Below are positions 24,873 through 33,073 of a stretch of 64,000 nt of DNA, in pieces. Positions within the stretch are counted from its first letter, which is position 1; each line of letters begins with the position of its first letter. This DNA comes from an uncultured Lachnospiraceae bacterium (GTDB lineage: Bacteria; Bacillota; Clostridia; Lachnospirales; Lachnospiraceae): contig CAJTKU010000006.1 in the NCBI GenBank assembly GCA_910577015.1, positions 1 to 64,000 of the forward strand, in the 5' to 3' direction. The notes beneath the pieces are model-generated. The model saw nothing but the letters and a program-made list of their open reading frames with translations, ran no database searches and was not told where the DNA came from. Position numbers and translations under genes: made by a program.

Positions 24873-25343
24873 GTGCCACGTAAAGGACATATTCAAAAAA
24901 GAGATGTATTGGCAGACCCCTTATACAATAACAAAGTGGTAACCAAACTTATCAATAACATTATGTTAGACGGTAAAAAAGGTGTAGCACAGAAGATTGT
25001 ATACGGCGCATTTGCCAAAGTAGAAGAAAAGTCAGGAAAGCCTGCCCTTGAAGTTTTTGAAGAGGCTATGAACAATGTAATGCCTGTTCTGGAAGTTAAG
25101 GCAAGGCGTATCGGCGGCGCTACCTATCAGGTACCCATCGAAGTAAGGCCTGACCGCCGTCAGGCGCTGGGACTCCGCTGGCTGGTTATGTTTTCTCGCA
25201 AGAGAGGCGAAAAGACCATGGAGGACAGACTGGCAAACGAGATTCTTGACGCAGCAAACAATACGGGTTCTGCTGTGAAGAGAAAAGAAGACATGCACAA
25301 GATGGCAGAAGCAAACAAAGCATTTGCACATTACAGATTCTAA
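24873..25343 (+). CDS. rpsG: 30S ribosomal protein S7
   Basis: A 156-residue S7 that nucleates assembly of the 30S head. The GTG start at 24873 gives MPRKGHIQKRDV, the family N-terminus, and is preceded by AAGGAGGGAAGAACC; the frame upstream to 24822 has no family match. Conserved GGATYQVPIEVRPDRRQALGLRWL and the KREDMHKMAEANKAFAHYRF ending are present. Confidence 0.97.
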   Translation: MPRKGHIQKRDVLADPLYNNKVVTKLINNIMLDGKKGVAQKIVYGAFAKVEEKSGKPALEVFEEAMNNVMPVLEVKARRIGGATYQVPIEVRPDRRQALGLRWLVMFSRKRGEKTMEDRLANEILDAANNTGSAVKRKEDMHKMAEANKAFAHYRF

Positions 25344-25400
25344 GGCAAAAGCCTGCGGTTTTGTTTGCCCGCTATCAATTAATATAAGGAGGAAAAAACC

Positions 25401-27518
25401 TTGGCTGGAAGAGAATATCCATTGGATAGAACCAGAAACATCGGTATTATGGCTCATATCGACGCAGGTAAGACTACGTTGACAGAGCGTATTCTGTATT
25501 ATACCGGTGTTAATTATAAGATTGGTGATACCCACGAAGGCACTGCGACCATGGACTGGATGGAGCAGGAACAGGAAAGAGGTATTACCATCACATCTGC
25601 TGCTACTACCTGCCACTGGACTCTGGAAAAAGAGACAAAGCCCATGCCGGGGGCACTGGAGCACCGTATCAATATTATTGATACACCGGGTCACGTTGAC
25701 TTCACTGTAGAAGTGGAGCGTTCCCTTCGTGTCCTTGACGGTGCAGTCGGTGTTTTCTGTGCAAAGGGTGGTGTAGAGCCCCAGTCCGAAAATGTTTGGC
25801 GTCAGGCGGATACCTATAGCGTTCCCCGTATGGCGTTTATCAACAAAATGGACATTTTGGGCGCAAACTTCTACGGTGCGGTAGAGCAGATTAAGACAAG
25901 GCTTGGCAAGAATGCCATCTGCCTGCAGCTGCCTATCGGCAAGGAAGATGATTTCAAGGGAATCATTGATTTGTTTGAAATGAAAGCCTACATCTACAAT
26001 GATGATAAGGGCGATGACATCACAGTTACGGATGACCTCGGCGATATGAAGGAAGATGCGGAATTGTATCGTTCCGAACTGGTTGAGAAAATCTGTGAAC
26101 TGGATGACGATTTGATGATGATGTATCTGGAAGGGGAAGAGCCTTCCACAGAAGATTTAAAGAGAGTGCTCAGAAAAGCAACCTGCGAATGTACGGCGAT
26201 ACCTGTCTGCTGTGGCTCTGCTTACCGCAATAAGGGCGTGCAGAAGCTTTTGGACGCTGTTCTGGAATTTATGCCTGCTCCTACCGATATCCCTGCAATC
26301 AAGGGTGTGGATTTGGAAGGCAATGAAGTGGAAAGACATGCTTCTGATGACGAGCCTTTTTCCGCTCTGGCATTTAAGATTATGGCTGACCCGTTTGTCG
26401 GAAAGCTGGCATTCTTCAGGGTGTATTCCGGTACCATGAACTCCGGTTCCTATGTGCTGAATGCAACAAAGGACAAGAAAGAGCGTGTGGGACGTATCCT
26501 GCAGATGCATGCAAACAAGAGGGCGGAACTGGATAAGGTTTATTCCGGTGATATTGCAGCGGCAGTAGGCTTTAAGTTTACCACCACAGGCGATACCATC
26601 TGTGACGACCAGCATCCCGTGATTCTGGAGTCCATGGAGTTCCCCGAGCCCGTTATCGAACTGGCTATCGAGCCTAAGACCAAAGCAGGTCAGGGCAAGA
26701 TGGGCGAGGCGTTGGCTAAGCTTGCAGAAGAAGACCCTACTTTCCGGGCACACACCAATCAGGAAACCGGACAGACGATTATTGCAGGTATGGGTGAACT
26801 TCATCTTGAGATTATTGTAGACCGTCTGCTCCGCGAATTTAAAGTGGAGGCAAATGTAGGCGCTCCCCAGGTTGCTTACAAGGAAACCTTTACGAAGTCT
26901 GTGGACCAGGAATACAAGTATGCAAAGCAGTCCGGCGGTCGTGGACAGTACGGACATTGTAAAGTTAAATTTGAGCCCATGGATGCAAACGGCGAGCAGT
27001 TGTTTAAGTTTGAATCCTCCGTTGTGGGTGGTGCGATTCCGAAAGAATACATCCCTGCTGTCGGCGAGGGTATCGAAGAAGCAACAAAGGCCGGTGTGCT
27101 TGGCGGATTCCCTGTGGTAGGCGTCTATGCAAATGTTTACGACGGTTCCTATCATGAGGTGGACTCTTCTGAAATGGCATTCCATATTGCCGGTTCCATG
27201 GCGTTTAAGGAGGCTATGAAGAAAGCCGCTCCCGTGCTGCTTGAGCCGATTATGAAGGTTGAGGTAACCATGCCCGAGGATTACATGGGCGATGTTATCG
27301 GTGATATCAATTCACGCCGCGGACGTATCGAAGGCATGGATGATATCGGCGGCGGCAAGATGGTAAGGGCGTTTGTTCCTCTGGCTGAAATGTTCGGATA
27401 TGCAACCGACCTCAGAAGTAAGACCCAGGGACGCGGAAACTATTCCATGTTCTTTGAGAAATACGAACCGGTGCCCAAGAGCGTACAGGAAAAGGTACTT
27501 GCAGCCAAAGCAAAATAA
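25401..27518 (+). CDS. fusA: Elongation factor G
   Basis: A 705-residue EF-G, the translocation GTPase. G1 is AHIDAGKTTLTERIL, G3 DTPGHVDFT and G4 NKMD; domains II-V follow, with the domain IV signature GGRGQYGHCKVKFEP and the ending GRGNYSMFFEKYEPVP. The start is TTG at 25401, placed 7 bases after AAGGAGG; the sequence AGREYPLDRTRNIGIMAHIDAGK matches the family start. It follows rpsG by 57 bases. Confidence 0.97.
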   Translation: MAGREYPLDRTRNIGIMAHIDAGKTTLTERILYYTGVNYKIGDTHEGTATMDWMEQEQERGITITSAATTCHWTLEKETKPMPGALEHRINIIDTPGHVDFTVEVERSLRVLDGAVGVFCAKGGVEPQSENVWRQADTYSVPRMAFINKMDILGANFYGAVEQIKTRLGKNAICLQLPIGKEDDFKGIIDLFEMKAYIYNDDKGDDITVTDDLGDMKEDAELYRSELVEKICELDDDLMMMYLEGEEPSTEDLKRVLRKATCECTAIPVCCGSAYRNKGVQKLLDAVLEFMPAPTDIPAIKGVDLEGNEVERHASDDEPFSALAFKIMADPFVGKLAFFRVYSGTMNSGSYVLNATKDKKERVGRILQMHANKRAELDKVYSGDIAAAVGFKFTTTGDTICDDQHPVILESMEFPEPVIELAIEPKTKAGQGKMGEALAKLAEEDPTFRAHTNQETGQTIIAGMGELHLEIIVDRLLREFKVEANVGAPQVAYKETFTKSVDQEYKYAKQSGGRGQYGHCKVKFEPMDANGEQLFKFESSVVGGAIPKEYIPAVGEGIEEATKAGVLGGFPVVGVYANVYDGSYHEVDSSEMAFHIAGSMAFKEAMKKAAPVLLEPIMKVEVTMPEDYMGDVIGDINSRRGRIEGMDDIGGGKMVRAFVPLAEMFGYATDLRSKTQGRGNYSMFFEKYEPVPKSVQEKVLAAKAK

Positions 27519-27555
27519 CACATCGGGACAAATTAGCCCGTGTACAAAATAATGC

Positions 27556-27584
27556 TTGAAAAAGCCGGCTGTTTTTAATATAAT
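27556..27584 (+). promoter_or_regulatory. Separate promoter of tuf
   Basis: TTGAAA (27556-27561), a 17-base spacer and TATAAT (27579-27584) lie 66 bases upstream of the tuf ATG, so tuf can be expressed above the level of fusA. Confidence 0.75.
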
Positions 27585-27650
27585 TAGAACTAGCCGAGTA
27601 ATAAGAAAAATCAACAGATTGATTCAACAATTTTAAGGAGGACTATAAAA

Positions 27651-28838
27651 ATGGCTAAAGCTAAATTTGAAAGAAATAAGCCCCATTGTAACATTGGTAC
27701 CATTGGTCACGTTGACCATGGTAAAACCACTCTTACAGCAGCAATCACCAAGGTTCTGGCTGAGAGGGTTTCCGGAAATGAAAAGGTAGATTTCGAGAAT
27801 ATCGATAAGGCTCCCGAAGAGAGAGAGCGTGGTATTACCATTTCTACCGCACACGTAGAGTATCAGACTGAGAAGAGACATTACGCACACGTTGACTGCC
27901 CGGGCCATGCTGACTACGTTAAGAACATGATTACCGGTGCTGCACAGATGGACGGCGCTATCCTGGTTGTTGCTGCAACCGATGGCGTTATGGCTCAGAC
28001 CAAGGAGCACATCCTTCTGTCCCGTCAGGTAGGCGTTCCTTATATCGTTGTTTTCATGAACAAGTGTGATATGGTAGACGACCCTGAACTGCTTGAACTG
28101 GTAGAGATGGAAATTACCGAGCAGCTGGAAGAGTATGATTTCACAGACTGCCCTATCATCAAGGGTTCTGCTCTCAAGGCTCTGGAAGACCCCAACGGCG
28201 AGTGGGGCGACAAGGTTATGGAACTCATGAGCACTGTAGATGAGTACATTCCTGACCCTCAGCGTGATACCGACAAGCCTTTCCTGATGCCTGTCGAGGA
28301 CGTATTCACCATCACCGGCCGTGGTACTGTTGCAACCGGTAGGGTTGAGCGTGGTACCCTGAAACTGAATGATGAAGTAGAAATCATTGGTATCAAGGAA
28401 GATACCAAGAAGACCGTTGTAACCGGTATCGAAATGTTCCGTAAGATGCTTGACGAGGCACAGGCTGGTGACAACATCGGCGCACTGCTCCGTGGTGTTC
28501 AGAGAACTGAAATCGAAAGAGGACAGGTTCTTTCAAAACCCGGCAGCGTTACCTGCCACAAGAAATTCACCGCTCAGGTTTACGTACTGACCAAGGACGA
28601 AGGTGGACGTCATACTCCTTTCTTCAACAACTATCGTCCTCAGTTCTACTTCAGAACAACCGACGTAACCGGCGTTTGCGCACTTCCTGCAGGTACCGAA
28701 ATGTGTATGCCTGGCGACAACGTAGAGATGACCATCGAACTGATTCATCCCATCGCTATGGAGCAGGGTCTTACGTTTGCTATCCGTGAGGGTGGCAGGA
28801 CTGTAGGTTCTGGTCGTGTGGCTACTATCATTGAGTAA
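27651..28838 (+). CDS. tuf: Elongation factor Tu
   Basis: A 395-residue EF-Tu that delivers aminoacyl-tRNA to the ribosome. G1 is GHVDHGKTTLTAAI, the switch I RGITI is present, G3 DCPGHADYVKNM and G4 NKCD. Domains 2 and 3 contain GRGTVATGRVERG and the EGGRTVGSGRVATIIE ending. ATG 27651 follows TTAAGGAGGACTATAAAA. In most relatives rpsJ and the S10 operon follow; here an AT-rich acquired region does. Confidence 0.98.
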   Translation: MAKAKFERNKPHCNIGTIGHVDHGKTTLTAAITKVLAERVSGNEKVDFENIDKAPEERERGITISTAHVEYQTEKRHYAHVDCPGHADYVKNMITGAAQMDGAILVVAATDGVMAQTKEHILLSRQVGVPYIVVFMNKCDMVDDPELLELVEMEITEQLEEYDFTDCPIIKGSALKALEDPNGEWGDKVMELMSTVDEYIPDPQRDTDKPFLMPVEDVFTITGRGTVATGRVERGTLKLNDEVEIIGIKEDTKKTVVTGIEMFRKMLDEAQAGDNIGALLRGVQRTEIERGQVLSKPGSVTCHKKFTAQVYVLTKDEGGRHTPFFNNYRPQFYFRTTDVTGVCALPAGTEMCMPGDNVEMTIELIHPIAMEQGLTFAIREGGRTVGSGRVATIIE

Positions 28839-28849
28839 TTGAAAAAACA

Positions 28850-28942
28850 TTGAATTTATGGGACTTTCCGAGGTTTCTCGGAAAGTCCTTTTTTCGATGT
28901 TTGGTGGGATTGATAAGCCGTGATAACAGAATGATAACAAAA
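28850..28942 (+). repeat. Tuf-terminator direct repeat, copy 1
   Basis: Starting TTGAATTTATGGGACTTTCC, this stretch of about 90 bases is repeated imperfectly, at roughly 80% identity by eye, at 32984-33073. Shared blocks include TTTTTTCGATGTTTGG, GTGATAACAG and ATGATAA. The two copies bracket the kinase/radical-SAM island in the same orientation. Confidence 0.7.
28861..28894 (+). terminator. Terminator of tuf
   Basis: GGACTTTCCGAG (28861-28872) pairs perfectly with CTCGGAAAGTCC (28877-28888) around GTTT, followed by TTTTTT. Confidence 0.95.
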
Positions 28943-28947
28943 GTTCG

Positions 28948-29250
28948 CTAATTGAGCAGTTCCTTATTTCTTTCTATATATTCTTTCCATATAGCTTCTC
29001 GGTCTTTCTGGTGTGTGTTCTCATATTTTTCGGTTTATTCGTCATGGAGCGCCTTAAGCTGATCCATAAGCGGCGTATCAACAGGGAGTTTTCCTCTGCG
29101 GATACGGGCATACAGTCTGTTGTATGATTTAGTAAATTCCGTATGAATCGGATGGCTGAATAACTTTTCCTTATAGGATTTCCGACTGGCGTACTCGTTA
29201 CAGGTAGTAGAAGTGTCTCTGCATATTCTAGCGCATTGTTCTTACCTAAT
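28948..29250 (-). pseudogene. Remnant of a Cys-containing mobile-element-type protein
   Basis: On the minus strand an open stretch reads CxxxCRDTSTTCNEYASRK, then HPIHTEFTKSYNRLYARIRRGKL, DTPLMDQLKALHDE, a TAA stop at 29035-29037, and then continues in frame with TEKYENTHQKDREAIWKEY to a TAG at 28948. The upstream part continues in another frame. This looks like the C-terminal remnant of a protein with a zinc-binding Cys cluster, perhaps of the DUF6076-like class common on mobile elements of Lachnospiraceae. The family is uncertain; the decay (internal stop, frame change) is visible. Confidence 0.5.
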
Positions 29251-29783
29251 AATTTCGGGTAGGGATAATTCTATTAAATATTTTCAGCAATATTAGCAAC
29301 AATATCAATTGTATAAAATGCTAGGATAGTAATCTATATGTTTATCTTAGAAATGCAAAGATAAATTAAAAGTGGTATGAGAGATTATATCATTATAGGG
29401 TGAAGTAAAAAGATGAAAATAATATCAAAAGATTATTTAAATATAGAAAAAGTATGTATTTAAATTGAAAATGTATTATCATTAATAAAATGTGATAGAA
29501 AAAGATACTAATACAGCAGTGGAAATTGATTAATCAATAAAAAATAGGTACAATAATGAACAAATTGAAAAGAATTTGAAAATGAAGACTAGCAGATAAA
29601 AAGGGGATTGCGAATGTATATGTTAGACAATTTCTTCTGCGATTACTAAATTTTTCGTTGGAATTGTTGAAAATCATAAGAATTTGTATTATCATATTAT
29701 TGAAATATTTTTGTAACGGTTTTTAAATATGTGGTAGTAATAAAATATACAAAAAGTATGATTTGAGATTATTAATGAATTGA
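29251..29783. other. AT-rich non-coding stretch before the kinase gene
   Basis: About 530 bases of very AT-rich DNA with no credible open frame. TTGTAA near 29710 followed by AT-rich sequence could be a promoter for the kinase gene, but no good -10 box stands out. The composition differs sharply from tuf and marks acquired DNA. Confidence 0.5.
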
Positions 29784-29798
29784 ATGAGAGAAATATAT

Positions 29799-30407
29799 AT
29801 GCAAAAAGGATTTTTTATTGTTATTGATGGGCAGGATGGAACGGGCAAAACAACAATTGTAAATGAAGTTGCTATGCGGCTGAAAGATATGAATTATAAA
29901 GTATATATAACAAAGGAACCAACTTTTGGACCAATTGGTACTTTGATTCGAGAAAATGATTTTAAAGGTTATATTTTGGGGGATTTAATTGCCGCAGATA
30001 GACTTTACCACATTGAAAATGAAATAATACCGGCATTGGAGCAAGGGAATATTGTAATTTCCGACAGATATGTTGCATCAAGCTATGTATGCCAACAGCT
30101 TGATGGTGTCCCATTGGAATTTATACAGCAAATAAATGCAAATGCTATTTCACCTGATTTAAGTGTTTTTATATTAGCTGACGAAATGGAAGTTTCGAAA
30201 CGTATGAGTGAGAGAGAACATCTGGCTAGAATGGAAAAAATGTATTCTTTCCAGGAAACAGAGATTCTTTATAAGCAAGCTATTTCTATATATAGAGCTA
30301 ATGGGTTTGGGGAGATTATGAATCTGTATAATAATAATAAAAGTGATTTTGAAAATAATGTACAAAAAATAGTTTGTCTCATTGATTCTAGAATGCGAGG
30401 ATTTTGA
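29799..30407 (+). CDS. Thymidylate kinase-like nucleotide kinase
   Basis: About 202 residues of the dTMP-kinase family, which phosphorylates (deoxy)nucleoside monophosphates. The P-loop is VIDGQDGTGKTT; the KEPTFGPIGTLIRE segment corresponds to the REPGGT region; SDRYVASSYVCQQ is the DRY-type substrate motif; and a lid region with SEREHLARMEK follows. The lid and base-binding region diverge from housekeeping Tmk. The start is ATG 29799 or 29784; neither has a strong ribosome site. The stop overlaps the next gene's ATG (TGATG), so translation is coupled to the TIM-barrel/radical-SAM gene. The DNA is much more AT-rich than the core genes. A role in making a modified nucleotide is inferred from this coupling; the true substrate is unknown. 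Confidence 0.8.
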   Translation: MQKGFFIVIDGQDGTGKTTIVNEVAMRLKDMNYKVYITKEPTFGPIGTLIRENDFKGYILGDLIAADRLYHIENEIIPALEQGNIVISDRYVASSYVCQQLDGVPLEFIQQINANAISPDLSVFILADEMEVSKRMSEREHLARMEKMYSFQETEILYKQAISIYRANGFGEIMNLYNNNKSDFENNVQKIVCLIDSRMRGF

Positions 30408-32098
30408 TGATAAGATTTGGTGTGGCTAGAAAATATGGCAAAGACATATCTAAATATATTGAAAAACTTGCTCAACAAAATATTGATGCATATGAAATAG
30501 GATTTGCTTATGGAGTACCAGAAGCAATTTCTTATGAGGCTATTCAAGTGGCAAAACAGCATAATTTAGCATTAAGTGGTCATTTGCCGTTTTGGATCAA
30601 TTTGGGTAACTTAAATAGCACAGAAAAGAATATAGGGTATTTAGTTGATGGTTTTAGAATGGCAGAATTGCTGGAGACCACAGTGGTATTTCATCTGGGT
30701 TTTTATGGAAATAACTGTTTTAGTGATGTTAAAAAAAATATCTTAAGTTGTTTTGATAAAGTTTTTAATGAAATTCCTTTAAAGAAAGGAAGGATAGGAA
30801 TAGAAACTACAGGAAAACAAAAGGCAATTGGTACAGTTGATGAAATAATAGAAATAATTAATTTACTAAATAATCCGCAAGTTGTTCCTATTATTGATTG
30901 GTCGCATCTTTATGCCCGCTCCGATGGATTAGATGCAAATGGATATAAGAACTTCAACTTAATATTGCAAAGGTTCGAAAGTAATTGTTGGGTGCGTCCA
31001 GATTATTTTCATGGTGGGAGTGTGCTCTATGAAAATGGAAATGAAAAGAAGCATCAAAGCGCAAAAATACTTGCACCATCTATGCTTTCACTATTAGATG
31101 TACTTAAGGATAGAGGATATGATAATTTTACTTTTATTATTGAATCTCCTGATTCAATAAATGATGTAAATTGGTTAAAAAAGCTGAAAGGAGAAAAAAA
31201 TATGTTTAAATTTGATTATGGAAGACAACATTTTTTCTTTGATGGAGATAATCCAGATATTCCGGATTATCCTCTCACTGTAACGCTACAGATTAACAGA
31301 AATTGCAATTTGAATTGTATTTATTGTAGCGAGTATGAGCGTTTAGAAGATTTGTCATATGGTAATGCAGTAGAAATTTTGGATAAGTTAAAAGGTGTAA
31401 AGCGTATTATTATTAGTGGCGGAGAGCCACTTTTGCACAAGGATTTAATCCCTATCTTAAAGGCTTGTAGAGAGCGTTTTGAAGTGGTTGCAATGGCAAC
31501 TAATGCTGTTTTGTTATCGGAAGAGATGGCTAAGCAGATTGTAAAATATGTGGATTATTTTGATATAACTATTGATGGTCCTCGTAAAATACATAATAGT
31601 ATACGAGGTCATTTTGATGAAATTATTAAAGGTATTATTAATTTAAAAAATGCAGGAGGATCTTTTTCGATTGTAACTGTTTTGTTTAAAAAGAATAAAG
31701 ATGTCATGGACTATGTTTTGACTATCGCGGATACTTTTGGTGCAGAGAAATTAAAAGTACTTAGTCCAATTCCCAAAGGTAAAGGAGTTTCTATAGTAGA
31801 CGAACGCTTGGAAGATACAGAGGTTAATTTAATATTTCAAAAATTAAAAGAAGTAAAAGAACTGTTTGGTATACATACAAAGGTTGTAATGACTGATTGG
31901 AATAAAATTAGAGAGGGACATGCAATTCTTATTCATCCTGATGGAGAGATGGTTGCATCGCCTGTCTGGACTAAAGATCGGTGTATTGATGTAATAGGAA
32001 ATATTAATAAATCAAATATTGAAGAATTGTGGAGTAAATATCCATATAAGGAAAATCATGTAAATAAATATATTGAAAAAACTATGAATGTTTGTTAG
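30407..32098 (+). CDS. TIM-barrel (endonuclease IV-like) / radical SAM fusion protein
   Basis: A protein of about 563 residues with two enzymes in one frame. Residues 1-262 look like an AP-endonuclease-2/xylose-isomerase TIM barrel: YEIGFAYG, SGHLPFWINL, GIETTGKQ, PIIDWSHLYA and FTFIIESP, a pattern of metal-ligand His/Glu/Asp at strand ends. Residues 266-563 are a radical SAM domain: the iron-sulfur motif CNLNCIYC (Cys300, 304, 307), IIISGGEPLL for SAM binding, MATNAVLL and ITIDGP. A single late Cys (DRCIDVIGNI) resembles a reduced SPASM region. The start ATG overlaps the kinase stop. An in-frame ATG at 31202, preceded by AAAGGAG with about 9 bases spacing, could give a free radical-SAM protein as well. 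The substrate is unknown; the kinase partner suggests a nucleotide. Confidence 0.8.
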   Translation: MIRFGVARKYGKDISKYIEKLAQQNIDAYEIGFAYGVPEAISYEAIQVAKQHNLALSGHLPFWINLGNLNSTEKNIGYLVDGFRMAELLETTVVFHLGFYGNNCFSDVKKNILSCFDKVFNEIPLKKGRIGIETTGKQKAIGTVDEIIEIINLLNNPQVVPIIDWSHLYARSDGLDANGYKNFNLILQRFESNCWVRPDYFHGGSVLYENGNEKKHQSAKILAPSMLSLLDVLKDRGYDNFTFIIESPDSINDVNWLKKLKGEKNMFKFDYGRQHFFFDGDNPDIPDYPLTVTLQINRNCNLNCIYCSEYERLEDLSYGNAVEILDKLKGVKRIIISGGEPLLHKDLIPILKACRERFEVVAMATNAVLLSEEMAKQIVKYVDYFDITIDGPRKIHNSIRGHFDEIIKGIINLKNAGGSFSIVTVLFKKNKDVMDYVLTIADTFGAEKLKVLSPIPKGKGVSIVDERLEDTEVNLIFQKLKEVKELFGIHTKVVMTDWNKIREGHAILIHPDGEMVASPVWTKDRCIDVIGNINKSNIEELWSKYPYKENHVNKYIEKTMNVC

Positions 32099-32219
32099 TT
32101 TACCTAAATTGGAAATTTAACACTTTAAGTTGGTTTGGTAGTTATTTGCTACATTATAACTTTGTGAAAATGAGGCGAGACGGATAATGGTATATTAGCA
32201 ATTTATTTTGGAGGAAACG

Positions 32220-32723
32220 ATGAATATAGATAATTTTTGTAGCCAAATCTCGGATAAAGATGTTTTGGAATTAATATGGAAATATTTTGAGCATCATGGA
32301 AATCAACGTTTAACGCACATAAATTTTTTTATTGTTTTTTCAAGCACTCTTATGGTGTTTCAGTATACCGTGTTAGGAACAAATAATAATTTGTTATTTG
32401 CGCCCATTGTTATAGGAATTGTTCAAATCATTGTTTCATTTGCATTTTATAAAATTGATGAGAGAACAATGTTTTTAGTTAAACATGCTGAAAAAGCAAT
32501 GGTTTCGATAGAAAGTACATATAGTTTTTCACATGACAAAGGATATATTAACAGTTTAAAAATATTTACAAATGAAATTGAAGAAACAAATAAAGCTAAA
32601 AAAGAAAAGAAAATTTTTTTTAGGCAAATAAGCCATAAAAAATCTTATAGGATATTACAGATTTCATTTGCGGTTCTTGGTGTTATTGGTAGTATTTGGG
32701 GTATATTAAAAGTTGTGTGGTAA
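32220..32723 (+). CDS. Small multi-span membrane protein
   Basis: A 167-residue protein. The N-terminal amphipathic part has YFEHHGNQRLTHINFFIVFSS, leading into two adjacent transmembrane helices (about residues 32-52 and 58-78). A charged helical cytoplasmic part (residues 80-140, rich in Lys/Glu) and a last transmembrane helix (about 146-165) follow. The layout resembles SLATT/RipA-like small membrane proteins, some of which are effectors in nucleotide-signal conflict systems; this is resemblance only. ATG 32220 follows TTGGAGGAAACG. It lies 121 bases after the radical-SAM gene, is equally AT-rich, and is inside the same repeat-bounded island. Confidence 0.6.
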   Translation: MNIDNFCSQISDKDVLELIWKYFEHHGNQRLTHINFFIVFSSTLMVFQYTVLGTNNNLLFAPIVIGIVQIIVSFAFYKIDERTMFLVKHAEKAMVSIESTYSFSHDKGYINSLKIFTNEIEETNKAKKEKKIFFRQISHKKSYRILQISFAVLGVIGSIWGILKVVW

Positions 32724-32970
32724 CACGTTGTTTAGAATAAGAAATGATGTATATATAGTATGATTTGGAATGTTATTAAGATGTTGGAAGTATAGTGTTA
32801 ATTAATGTGAAACGAGATGGTAGCTTGATTTTTAAATTTGACAATATGCAGATAAATGATACACTACCAATGAGAGCATACTAAAGTACCACCTCAATTA
32901 TACCCGAAACCATTGAAGTTTATTTCTAAATCCATGTGCCAGATGCAGTGCAACTATTAGGAGGGGTGTT
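32724..32970. other. AT-rich spacer with a possible outward promoter
   Basis: No gene is credible here. TTGACA near 32838 followed after 16 bases by TACACT may be a promoter pointing toward the small frame at 32971. Confidence 0.35.
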
Positions 32971-33057
32971 ATGGATAATTTTATTGAGTTTATGGAACTT
33001 TCCAAGGTTTCTTGTAAAGTCTTTTTTTCGATGTTTGGAGAGAGTGGTAGGATGTGA
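32971..33057 (+). CDS. Possible 28-residue peptide over the second terminator-like repeat
   Basis: ATG 32971 follows TAGGAGGGGTGTT, a strong ribosome site, and reads a 28-codon frame across the tuf-terminator-like repeat, ending TGA. The corresponding region after tuf keeps the same frame open (EFMGLSEVSRKV) but lacks this start. It may be a chance frame produced by the repeat. Confidence 0.25.
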   Translation: MDNFIEFMELSKVSCKVFFSMFGESGRM

Positions 33058-33073
33058 TAACAGTATGATAAAA
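32984..33073 (+). repeat. Tuf-terminator direct repeat, copy 2
   Basis: This is the imperfect copy of 28850-28942 (TTGAGTTTATGGAACTTTCC...). The terminator stem is degraded: only part of AACTTTCCAAG/CTTGTAAAGTCT still pairs, but the T run and the downstream CGATGTTTGG and GTGATAACAG blocks remain. It ends at the left end of the IS256-type element. Confidence 0.65.

Noticed and set aside
30407..32098. The radical SAM protein as a prokaryotic viperin
   Set aside because: Kinase linkage is suggestive, but the cluster motif CNLNCIYC, GGEPLL and the SPASM-like tail fit the MoaA/SPASM branch better, and viperins do not carry an N-terminal TIM barrel.
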